Made by a program: the position numbers and the translations under genes. From Chondrilla cf. caribensis (Eukaryota > Porifera > Demospongiae > Chondrillida > Chondrillidae), in NCBI GenBank assembly GCA_964020155.1, contig OZ026563.1, forward strand, positions 593,824-657,823: a DNA stretch of 64,000 nt, in the 5' to 3' direction. Shown here in pieces: positions 1-26,241 of this stretch (position 1 is the stretch's first letter; the number at the start of each line of letters is the position of its first letter). The notes beneath the pieces are model-generated. The model was not told the DNA's origin, did no database searches, and was given only the letters and a program-made list of their open reading frames with translations.

Positions 1-183
1 TGCGTGTGTGCGTGTTGTGCGTGTTGTGTGTGTGCGTGGGTGGGTGTGGGTGGGTGTGTCTGTGCGTGTGGGTGTAGGTGTGTGCTTATGTATACGTACG
101 TGTGTGTTGCATGCGTCAATGTGTGATTATGACCATACAGCACACACAAAGCACAGAACATAAGGGTGCACACAGCAGCTCAC

Positions 184-12689
<12,506 letters not shown>

Positions 12690-13001
12690 GTCTTGACGTT
12701 TACTTCAAGGGTACAGTTTCCTCCAGCGATCGCCTTCAATTTTACCTTCCTATCCCAGAAAAAGACTTGGATTGAAAACAACTCTCGGAGATATCTGCCT
12801 GAATACACGTTATATAGGTTGTAGTATCTATGGTTATACGATAGTATAGCACGGACGGGACGGATGGGTAGCGATTGCCCAACCGACCCACCATATATGG
12901 CGTCACTATGAATGTCGTTAAGATAGTGAGGGGCTATGAATACGATTTGTAGCCTTCCGCTTCGGCCCTCGTACCGTACACAGAGAACACAGCAGTTGGA
13001 G
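12690..13001. promoter_or_regulatory. Putative bidirectional promoter between RAPGEF1 and AIF1
   Basis: The 312 bp between the divergent start codons must hold both promoters if the short first coding exons are right. It contains more CpG than the surrounding introns and no long microsatellite. No clear TATA box was identified for either direction. The promoter role is inferred from gene arrangement only. Confidence 0.45.
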
Positions 13002-13351
13002 ATGGACCATCAAGGTGAATTCTCAGCCTCTGTTATATTTCAATCCAGATTGAAGTTATCCAATTTGGAGTCTTTTTCGACTGTCAGTTACGATTAATAA
13101 ATGTTTGTACTCAAATGGCGGACTAATGTATGGATCCCTTCACATTAACATTCTGTCCTAAACTGGACACACACTGGTTGTAATACAAGCGTAGATGATG
13201 AAAACTAGTCTGAATGTGTTTAGTGCACCTGGTCTGTGTGGTGATTTCTACATGTACGTTGTCCAATGTGATTCGCAGGTGGTAAGAGATATGGTCAGCT
13301 GAAACAGGACCAGGAAAGGAGTCTTGATGAGATAAATCGGGTACTGTGTGT

Positions 13352-13409
<58 letters not shown>

Positions 13410-13443
13410 TGTGTGTGTGTGTGCGTGCACGTGTGTGTGTGTG

Positions 13444-13492
<49 letters not shown>

Positions 13493-13537
13493 TGTGTGTG
13501 TGTGTGCACGTGTGTGTGTGTGCATGCGTGTGTGTGT

Positions 13538-13596
<59 letters not shown>

Positions 13597-13995
13597 TGTG
13601 TGAGTGTGGTGTAGTGTGTGTGTGTGTATGTGTGTGTGTGTTTGTGTGTTGTATGCATGTGTTTGTGCAGCTGTGTGTATGTGCATACACATGTGTGTAT
13701 ACATTCCATACTTATGAAACCACAGCATTGTGTATGTGCACCCATCAGAGGGTGTAATCAGGGGTGTATCGCAGGTATCTCCACCCATACAAGCAATCAC
13801 GAAGCTGAATACAAGTCTCACAAAAATAATTGATGACCCTACAATTCTTGTTCAATGATGAGCTATTTTATCTCTGCTAGTAGTATTTAGTCTTTATGTG
13901 CATACAGAAGCCACTGAAATGTGTTTGTGGCATATACAATAAATCCGAACACTTAAACACTTTTTGTTAACAGTTTCTTTCCAACATCCCATTAT

Positions 13996-14044
<49 letters not shown>

Positions 14045-15406
14045 GATCAGATGTGTGTGTGTGTGTATGTGTATGTGTGTGGGTGCATGTGTGTATGACG
14101 GTCTATGTGTTTGTCATTTTAACTTCGGAAATGATAGTATGGGTTTCTACACATAACGGCAATAGTGAATTTATATTATAATTTATATTGCAAAAAGATG
14201 GCTAATTTCAAAATGCCAAGAATTAGAAATTGGGCTAGAATTCGAGTGCAACGACTTGTCTGGACGTTATATATTCAGCAAATGTTCTTCCAAACCTAAA
14301 AGAGACGTCCAAGTTATTCGAGTGTAAAGAGCGACTTTTGTTGACATGTGTGAATGTATCTGTGTAACTGTACCTGTGTGACTGTACATGTATGTATGAC
14401 CATTTGTGTGTGTGTGACTGTCTGTGTGTTAGTATCAGTTTGTGTGCTGCTACCAGTACATGTGTGACTCGTACGGCAACTATCTTCTTACAGTCGTATA
14501 TGAGTGGAGGAGACTATGACGACGTGGAAGAGTTGGAAGAAAAACTGGAAGCATACAAACGTACGTGCGTGAGAGCTAAAGGCACATGTTTGAAAAGTGG
14601 ACTGTGCCCACACTATGTAGCCTTCTGGAGCTGGCTCAACTGTTCCTAATGGCAAAATGCACATTGGACTCACACATGGGCTTAGGTACATACCGTATAG
14701 TGGTAAATTTTTGTGGGACAAAATTTTTGCAGATGGCTCCAAAAATGAAAATTCGCGGATGAAATTTCTGCGGATGCTGGCCACAGTCACATGATAGAAC
14801 AACGAGAATGCCTAATTTGCGGATTATATTTTGCAGATGTTAGGCCAACTGTGAAATCCGCAAAAAATTTGTCACGTGAAATTTCCCACTATACGGTATG
14901 TACCATACAAACAAATCCCTGTACAATTCACACATCTGTTGCTCAGAAGTTGTGTGCATGTAATTATGTACCTTAATAAGTATATGTGCATATGTACACT
15001 CTACTCCATATGCAGGCCAATTCATGGAGTTTGATGAGAACAACTCAGGAGACATAGGTGCGTCCACTGAGAGAAAGAGAGGGATTTCTCAAATATTTTT
15101 TTAACACATTTGGTATTCGATCCCGTTGTCTTCTTTACAGACATCATGGAACTGAAGAGAATGATGGAGAAATTGGGACAGGCAAAAACTCATTTGGAGT
15201 TGAAGAAAATGATTGCTGAAGTGGACAAAACTAATTCAGGTGGTCATGTGATTATCATGTGACCTATGCATGTGACTATCATGTGATGATAGGGTCTACA
15301 CTATCCTCCAGGTACTATCCACTACAACGAGTTTCTAGACATGATGTTGGGGAAGAAATCATCAATTCTTAAGCTGTGAGTAAAGTGGAAATAAGTGTGC
15401 ATATAG

Positions 15407-15471
<65 letters not shown>

Positions 15472-15704
15472 CACGCACACACACACACGCGCATGCACAC
15501 ACACACACACAACACGCACACACATGCACACACATACATGTACACACACACGCACACACACGTGTGCACACATTTTCACACATGCTTTACTTCTGTGTGT
15601 TATTTCTTGCCGAATTTAGTATCCTGATGTTTGAGGAGAAGAGGAAAGAAAAAGAAAGGCCCCAAGGAGTTCCTCCAAAAAGGTCTTTAGAAAGTCTTCC
15701 GTGA
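13002..15704 (+). CDS. AIF1: Allograft inflammatory factor 1 (AIF1/Iba1), complete
   Basis: Small EF-hand Ca2+- and actin-binding protein, in vertebrates a macrophage/microglial marker tied to actin ruffling. Exons: 13002-13014, 13279-13340, 14494-14560, 15016-15057, 15141-15239, 15312-15375, 15620-15704; 432 nt, 143 residues (human about 147). Every junction is GT-AG and in phase. Recognisable segments in order: [20 protein letters not shown], the [16 protein letters not shown] start of the first EF-hand with [55 protein letters not shown] and the C-terminal [12 protein letters not shown]...ESLP. The EF1 loop D-E-N-N-S-G-D-I-D keeps acidic ligands; the second loop ([15 protein letters not shown]) is also largely canonical. 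Start chosen because MDHQGGK fits the family N-terminus; the 13-nt first exon is short. Head-to-head with RAPGEF1 and tail-to-tail with gene A. Intron 3 holds a small inverted-repeat transposon and introns 2, 3 and 6 hold microsatellites. Confidence 0.95.
13344..13720. repeat. (TG)n microsatellite after the AIF1 exon 2 donor
   Basis: Begins directly after ATAAATCGG/gtactg and runs nearly 300 bp with GTAGTG and GCACGTG interruptions. Another (TG)n lies at 13994-14100 in the same intron; a (AC)n at 15410-15560 lies in intron 6. Confidence 0.97.
14685..14904. mobile_element. Short inverted-repeat element (MITE) in AIF1 intron 3
   Basis: Ends GGTACATACCGTATAGTGG and CACTATACGGTATGTACC are reverse complements; interior also pairs (AAATTTTTG / CAAAAAATTT). 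About 220 bp, non-coding. Confidence 0.85.
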
Positions 15705-16051
15705 CAGAATGCCAGAAGCAGCTGGTGCAAATTAATTATAGTAGAAATGCAATTAGCTCTCTTGCTGTACCTATTCGTGCGTGTGTGCTTGCTGTTCGGT
15801 AATTTTGCTATGTTATTTTCCATTTATTTTTGGTTTTGGTGTATAAAATTTCATATTTATACATCCTAGCATTATAGAGAAAAAATGGACCAAACGATTA
15901 TTAATAATCATATTGATAGTATAATAACCCAGGGATTGATCCAGTAAATGTCACCCCACCCCACCTATGAGGATGTTTGTCCTAATCTGATCCAGTTGCT
16001 AGTGAATGCGCTTACTGTATGTCACGTGCATGTGAACTATATATACAGCAT

Positions 16052-16107
16052 AACCATGACAACTGTTACTATGGTAGATCATGCACCATGGTAACAGTTG
16101 TCATGGT
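16052..16107. repeat. Hairpin between AIF1 and gene A
   Basis: ACCATGACAACTGTTAC... pairs with ...GTAACAGTTGTCATGGT: 23-bp arms with one mismatch and a 10-nt spacer, in the spacer between the two convergent 3' ends. Confidence 0.9.
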
Positions 16108-16486
16108 GAACTTTTGTTACCATGGGGATATTTTGATAATGCTTTATTAACTAATAATATATTATTATAATGATATTATTGCAACATTAAATTTTAATTT
16201 TGTATGCCTTTATATTATTTTAAGTACTGTAAGTGTATGTATAGTCCCAGAATTGTAACCTATGGTGTCATCTGAAGATATGAAGTACATGCTGGCATGC
16301 AGAAAGATAACACGAGATTTCAATGCAATAATAATAATCAGCAAAGTACCACACACGCTAAAGGCTACAATAGTGGTTTTCAGCAGTAATCTAATCTACT
16401 TTGACACAGCATCACAATACTAAGAGGTGAGGCTGGTGTTACTTAATACTACGCAGGTTAAGCATGTTCGAGGAAGGTTCCAGCTC

Positions 16487-19475
<2,989 letters not shown>

Positions 19476-19628
19476 GGTCATCCAGTTACTTCACAGTACT
19501 GAGATTAAGAAAGAGATGGAAACAATCATTAAAGCACACCAACACAAAGGAGGAGGCTGGATCCTGTAAAAACTTACTTCCTGAGCAAATCAGCATAGAA
19601 ATGTAGCACAATCTTCAACTCACACTGA

Positions 19629-19636
19629 TATTTATA
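19629..19636 (-). promoter_or_regulatory. TATA box of gene A
   Basis: TATAAATA on the minus strand within CCTATAAATATC, about 155 bp upstream of the gene A start codon. It is followed by a short non-coding exon ending CAGGAA/gtaagt (exon end 19578) and an acceptor ttaatctcag ending at 19499. The same arrangement recurs upstream of genes B, C and D. Confidence 0.7.
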
Positions 19637-20633
19637 GGTGGTGATTTATGAATATAGTTATAATCTGTAATGCTATGAGGAGAAAACATAGACTATTACA
19701 AATGTGTATGCAATATTGAGTAATAACGTGTGCTATTAAGTAGTATTTTGTAATGCTGGCATAACAATTGTGGTATCCCATTGTACTTGATCACACTTCT
19801 ACTACTTGTGTGCTGTATAGGATTTTGTAACTGTACATGCTTCGATTATTGGCAGACCTGTGGTAAACAACAATATAAACAACAACAGTCCATACAAGCT
19901 CCAAATCAAACAAGATTGTGGGTAGCTGTACAAGTACCTGTGACTTGACTTCAAATTGACTTTGGCATGTGTAGATAATAATTATGTTCTGGGCATTGGA
20001 ATATCATGTATCCTAGGGAGCATGTGGTACGTGGTAAAATGATGGTTGTACAGTTGAAACTGGCATTGAGACCACATCTACACAAAGACCACCTGTGATT
20101 AGCAATAGCACACTCTTGAACAATCTGATACGCAATCTCAACTACACTGCTACACCTTCGAATGGAGGCCACCTGTTCATACCAATTACATTTACTATAG
20201 GTCCCCTAGAGGTCCTTGTAGATAAATTTCACTGTATACGGCTTAAGTTTTAACTCTTCATACAAACACGTACACAACAGGCATAGGTTGTTGACAATGT
20301 TGGCTGGAAGTCTAGCTTTATTGCTGACTGGAAAGACTGCACTGCATGTCTGTTGAATTTGGTGGTGGATCAAGGACATCTATAATTGATCACACATACT
20401 CTCCTAGAAGACCTTCACTAGCCCTGGGTGATGACCTTTTACTCAAACAACTAATTGAGTTACCTAATTAGGACACATGGATGGTGCCAACTGGGCACCC
20501 TCAAGTGCCTGCTGGCTGTGAACTATGTGGGAGGGCAACAATTCTTACAAGACCAGCACAAACACTGCATGTTTCACAGACATTTTCTAAATGTGCCTCT
20601 TTGGGTTCACAAGGAAGGGAGAATGGATCTCAT

Positions 20634-22540
20634 GAGAGGATGGGTGTAGACCTCTAAAGGGAGGGTGGGTGTAGACCTCTAAAGGGAGGGTGGGTGTAGA
20701 CCTCTAAAAGGAGGGTGTGTGTGGACCTCTAAAGGGAGGGTGGGTGTAGACCTCTAAAGGGAGGGTGGGTGTAGACCTCTAAAGGGAGGGTGGGTGTAGA
20801 CCTCTAAAGGGAGGGTGGGTGTAGACCTCTAAAGGGAGGGTGGGTGTAGACCTCTAAAGGGAGGGTGGGTGTAGACCTCTCAAGGGAGGGTGGGTGTAGA
20901 CCTCTAAAGGGAGGGTGGGTGTAGACCTCTCAAGGGAGGGTGGGTGTAGGCCTCTAAAGGGAGGGTGGGTGTAGACCTCTAAAGGGAGGGTGGGTGTAGG
21001 CCTCTAAAGGGAGGGTGGGTGTAGACCTCCCAAGGGAGGGTGGGTGTAGACCTCTAAAGGGAGGGTGGGTGTAGACCTCCCAAGGGAGGGTGGGTGTAGA
21101 CCTCTAAAGGGAGGGTGGGTGTAGACCTCTAAAGGGAGGGTGGGTGTAGACCTCTCAAGGGAGGATGGGTGTAGACCTCTCAAGGGAGGGTGGGTGTAGA
21201 CCTCTCAAGGGAGGGTGGGTGTAGACCTCTAAAGGGAGGGTGGGTGTAGACCTCTAAAGGGAGGGTGGGTGTAGGCCTCTAAAGGGAGGGTGGGTGTAGA
21301 CCTCTAAAGGGAGGGTGGGTGTAGACCTCTAAAGGGAGGGTGGGTGTAGGCCTCTAAAGGGAGGGTGGGTGTAGACCTCCCAAGGGAGGGTGGGTGTAGA
21401 CCTCTCAAGGGAGGGTGGGTGTAGACCTCCCAAGGGAGGGTGGGTGTAGACCTCTAAAGGGAGGGTGGGTGTAGACCTCTAAAGGGAGGGTGGGTGTAGA
21501 CCTCTCAAGGGAGGGTGGGTGTAGACCTCTAAAGGGAGGGTGGGTGTAGGCCTCTAAAGGGAGAGTGGGTGTAGACCTCTCAAGGGAGGGTGGGTGTACC
21601 TTTCCAGGTTAACAGGGGAGGATGGGTGTGTCTTTTCAGGGAGAGGTGTGTGGCTCTCCAGGAAGGTTACCTGTGCCTCTCCAGTGAAAAAGGGAGGATG
21701 AATGTATCTCTCCAGTAGAGGGTGTGTGCGCATTTCCAGGTTCATAAAGGGAGGGTGGGTGTAGGCCTCTAAAGGGAGGGTGGGTGTAGACCTCCCAAGG
21801 GAGGGTGGGTGTAGACCTCTCAAGGGAGGGTGGGTGTAGACCTCCCAAGGGAGGGTGGGTGTAGACCTCTAAAGGGAGGGTGGGTGTAGACCTCTAAAGG
21901 GAGGGTGGGTGTAGACCTCTCAAGGGAGGATGGGTGTAGACCTCTCAAGGGAGGGTGGGTGTAGACCTCTCAAGGGAGGGTGGGTGTAGACCTCTAAAAG
22001 GAGGGTGTGTGAGGACCTCTAAAGGGAGGGTGGGTGTAGACCTCTAAAGGGAGGGTGGGTGTAGACCTCTAAAGGGAGGGTGGGTGTAGACCTCTAAAGG
22101 GAGGGTGGGTGTAGGCCTCTAAAGGGAGGGTGGGTGTAGACCTCCCAAGGGAGGGTGGGTGTAGACCTCTCAAGGGAGGGTGGGTGTAGACCTCCCAAGG
22201 GAGGGTGGGTGTAGACCTCTAAAGGGAGGGTGGGTGTAGACCTCTAAAGGGAGGGTGGGTGTAGACCTCTCAAGGGAGGGTGGGTGTAGACGTCTCAAGG
22301 GAGGGTGGGTGTAGACCTCTAAAGGGAGGGTGGGTGTAGACCTCTAAAGGGAGGGTGGGTGTAGGCCTCTCAAGGGAGGGTGGGTGTAGACCTCTCAAGG
22401 GAGGGTGGGTGTAGACCTCTAAAGGGAGGGTGGGTGTAGGCCTCTAAAGGGAGGGTGGGTGTAGGCCTCTAAAGGGAGGGTGGGTGTAGGCCTCTAAAGG
22501 GAGAGTGGGTGTAGACCTCTCAAGGGAGGGTGGGTGTACC
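20634..22540. repeat. 25-bp G-rich minisatellite
   Basis: Roughly 70 copies of GGGAGGGTGGGTGTAGACCT + CTAAA, with CTCAA/TCCCAA variants. A ~150-bp non-repeat block (TTTCCAGGTTAACAGGGGAGG...) occurs at 21601-21750 and again 940 bp later at 22541-22690, showing a higher-order duplication. Each unit has runs GGG-AGGG-TGGG. Confidence 0.97.
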
Positions 22541-23509
22541 TTTCCAGGTTAACAGGGGAGGATGGGTGTGTCTTTTCAGGGAGAGGTGTGTGGCTCTCCA
22601 GGAAGGTTACCTGTGCCTCTCCAGTGAAAAAGGGAGGATGAATGTATCTCTCCAGTAGAGGGTGTGTGCGCATTTCCAGGTTCATATGCAAATAAGTAAC
22701 AAAAAGGGTAGGATGTGTCCAAACATAAGAAGAGGTTACCTATTGTGTACATACATATGTACACATTGGGGTGGTCGTGGGGCTACAGGGGCAGGCCTCT
22801 GGCAGCATATAATAACAGTTCAGATAACTTTGGCAGAATAAAGGATCCTTATTACAGCCAACCTGTAATACATGAAGCCCACACAAGTGTGTGCATGCGC
22901 ATGCGTGTGTGTGCATGCACGTGTGTGTAGGTGTGTGGGTAAGTATATGTGTGAGTATCTCACCAGGGATCTCACCACCAGGGACATCAGTCAGCAGGAT
23001 TGAAACACACATAGGTCAACAGGGCTAATGTTGAGGGAAAATGTCCTACAGTTTTGCAAAAAATATTGTTTACATGGAGTTTGTAAGCACCCATGGGTAT
23101 CCAATCAGCACAATCTGTAATAAGATTAGGTTTGTGGCATTGGCGGTTCAAAGAGTATATAGGTATTCCATACCACTGTATATAGCTATGAATAACATTA
23201 GTACGTACATCATTCTACAGTTGTTAGGTGTGCATGGGATTTGCAAATCATAATATTATGCCCATAGGTGATTTTTTGCAAAACATTGATGCATGCATGA
23301 TATAGGCTGCCATTTTCTTGCGTCATCCCTACTTATAGAGTGCTATCGTACTCTACGATCAATGTTTGTGCTCTGTCTATGAGAACAAAAATTAGCTCTG
23401 AGCACTTGAACAACACAATGCAGGAGAACACTGAAGAAGCAGCCCGTGGGTGTGTGGGGTGATTGGTATGCTAGCCGATCTGATTGTCATACTGCTGAGA
23501 AACAGAGAG

Positions 23510-24200
23510 ATAATGAAAGTGGGAGAGGGTGAAAGAATGAGAGTGAGAGTGAGAGGGAGAATGGGTGAGCGAGAGTGAGAGTGGATGAGCGAGAGTGAGA
23601 GTGAGAGTGGGCGAGAGTGAGAGTGGATGAGCGAGAGTGAGAGTGAGAGTGGGCGAGAGTGAGAGTGGGTGAGCGAGAGTGAGAGTGAGAGTGAGAGGGA
23701 GAGTGGGTGAGCAAGAGTGAGAGGGAGAGTGGGTGAGCGAGAGTGAGAGGGAGAGTGGGTGAGCAAGAGTGAGAGGGAGAGTGGGTGAGGGAGAGTGAGA
23801 GTGGGTGAGCGAGAGTGAGAGTGGATGAGCGCGAGAATGAGAGGGAGAATTGGTGAGTGAGAGTGAAAGGGAGAATTGGTGAGTGAGAGTGAAAGGGAGA
23901 ATTGGTGAGTGAGAGTGAGGATCGAGAATTGGTGAGTGAGAATGAGAGGGAAAATGGGTGAGAGTGAGAGTGAGAGGGAGAATTGGTGAGTGAAGATGCT
24001 GAAAATGAGAGTTGGTGAAAGGGTGGGAGTGAGTGGGAGTGAGAGTGGGAGTGAGTGAGTGAGAGATGGTGATTAGTGGGAGTGAGAGTGGGAGTGAGTG
24101 AGTGAGAGATGGTGATTAGTGGGAGTGAGTGGGAGTGGGTGAGTAAGAGATGGTGATTAGTGGGAGTGAGTGGGAGTGGGTGAGTAAGAGATGGTGAGGA
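23510..24200. repeat. Polypurine GA-rich minisatellite
   Basis: Degenerate GAGAGTGAGAGTGGGTGAGC-type units over about 690 bp with almost no pyrimidine other than T on the + strand. Confidence 0.93.
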
Positions 24201-26241
24201 GTTGTTTACCAGAGACAGCAAAATATGACATGATCTTGCATAACAAACCTGTTTATTCAAACAATTCCATAATTGTGTTTACATAAAACAAGTGAGTCAT
24301 GCTTTGTACTTTGTTACCTACAAAGTGTAACAGGTAGTAACAGAATCCCCGTGTGGTGTGTTGCCAAGGTAACAGGTAGTAACAGAATCCTGTGTGGTGT
24401 GTTGCCAAGGTAACAAAAAGTAGAACAAAGGTACATTGTTCGAATTGTGCTTGTACACAAATGAATTTGCACCTAGGTGATGGCACAGGTGATGGCACAG
24501 GTGATAGGACAGGTGCATGATGGTGAATTTGATGGCAAATGTGAGACCTATCGTGATATTCAGCCCGCTCACTTGAAACATATTGAGAATCCCAAGAATT
24601 CACATACCCGAGAAGGCTCGGCAAAGCAACCTGGCTGTCAAAACAAGCACAATCAGCATAAACATGGGATATCAGCTAGTGACACAGGCGGTAACTCACT
24701 CCAGCACGGTGGGTAGGTCCAGACGACAGACACTCTGGTGCACTTATTCACAAGTGCAAGTCGGTGACTGTACTGGTCACTTGCAAGGAGGTTGTGGTTG
24801 ATAAATGGTGCTTCACTGATATGGGTCCAGACAATTTGATCTGGAAACTTCATTTTATGTAGTTTAGGGTTTTATCCGAATATTTTTTAAAAGTAAAACT
24901 GTTCCATTTACAAATTTAATGTGTACATGTATCCATGGTACCGTGACAATATTATATCTCTATAGTGAAATGCTTAAAAATATTTTTATGCATGTCACTC
25001 AGTGACTATAGCAGTATTTATCTCCACCTGCAGGTACGCACCTTATTACTCACACTGCGAGTTATACTACTTCGCCTTCTATCCAATACAACTAAATACA
25101 TGTTCAAATCTTAAAGTTTAATCGTTGCCTTTCGCTCAGTCGTGACTTTCTTTCTGCACCAAAACTATCACGTGACCTATGCATGATTAGCACGTGTCGA
25201 TTAGTAGTAAGTATTCCACGATCGGTCGCGTCTGTCCGGCTTTTCGTGCAATTTTGCCAGTTCTGGGGGTGTAAGCATAAGTGCGACCGAGAAATGGTTC
25301 CAAATTTATCGAAAACTTCAAAAAATTCGAAGAAGCGTCTTCGTGTTCTTTTAGCTTGGCCCGACATATGCAGAAAGAGTACTTGAATCCCGCTTTCCTA
25401 GCTGTTCGCCACACGTATCTGCACACGTGGAAACGTTTGATGTGAAGCACGATCGTTCTGCAGCCGTCCACATGCAAACGTTCGAAGTGCTGTGTCCATC
25501 GCAAAATTTGTACAGTCGTTCACATGTTCTGAATGGAGAGCAGTGCTCATCCGCGAGTGTTGCGCGAGGGGCATGCGTACGCTCTAGAGAGCTCCAGTAC
25601 GCTACCATTATAGTCGGGAATGGCTGGATCTGAATGGGCCTCGCACCATTTTGAATTCAATCGAGGTAACCGGGCCCGGGGGGGGGGAAGGGGACGGATC
25701 ATGGCCTGTCAGTGAGGACTGACTGGCCAATTGTGCTTATTAAATCGAATCGGATTAATTCATCCTACAATGGGGTGTAACTGCATTATTAAACAATAAA
25801 ATGATTATAATGCAAAAACAATTAATTTTTATTAAACAGGTGTACGAGATATGGCTGCACAAATTACCGGTAATCCTTTAGGTGATATATAGGCGGGAAA
25901 TGAGCATTGATATAGTATTTATTACTTCATAATAGATATACAGTATTGGATTAACATAATGTGATTTCAAACTGATTATAATATTGTGTAATATTATTAC
26001 AGCACATATGCGAGATTTAGACTAGCACTCCTATGCCTGTATTGTAGTTGTTTGTATTGCACGCATCATGCAAACATCGGCATCATAGTAACGCAGTAAT
26101 GATAATACAAGTTTTCACATAATATGAATAATAGTCAGGAATACAACAATGGAGTAATATACTTCAATGGTATATAGAGAAAATCACTACAAGTTAATCC
26201 TACTTAAGTTGTTGGATATTCATCCTTTCTGGCAATTGCAC

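Larger units (their letters stand above)
19640..26160. other. Gene-free interval between gene A and gene B
   Basis: Apart from the two minisatellites I see no gene. 22.7-23.5 and 24.2-25.0 kb are plain AT-rich sequence. 25.1-25.64 kb has higher CpG and a few short open frames on both strands with no recognisable similarity; a poly-G run sits at 25676-25687. Unit 1 begins at 25792. Confidence 0.6.

Noticed and set aside
20634..22690. Possible CRISPR array
   Set aside because: Pure tandem repeat without unique spacers, in a eukaryotic genome.
25267..25386. Short frame MVPNLSKTSKNSKKRLRVLL...
   Set aside because: Thirty-odd codons, no homology recognised and no clear splice partner; too weak to call.
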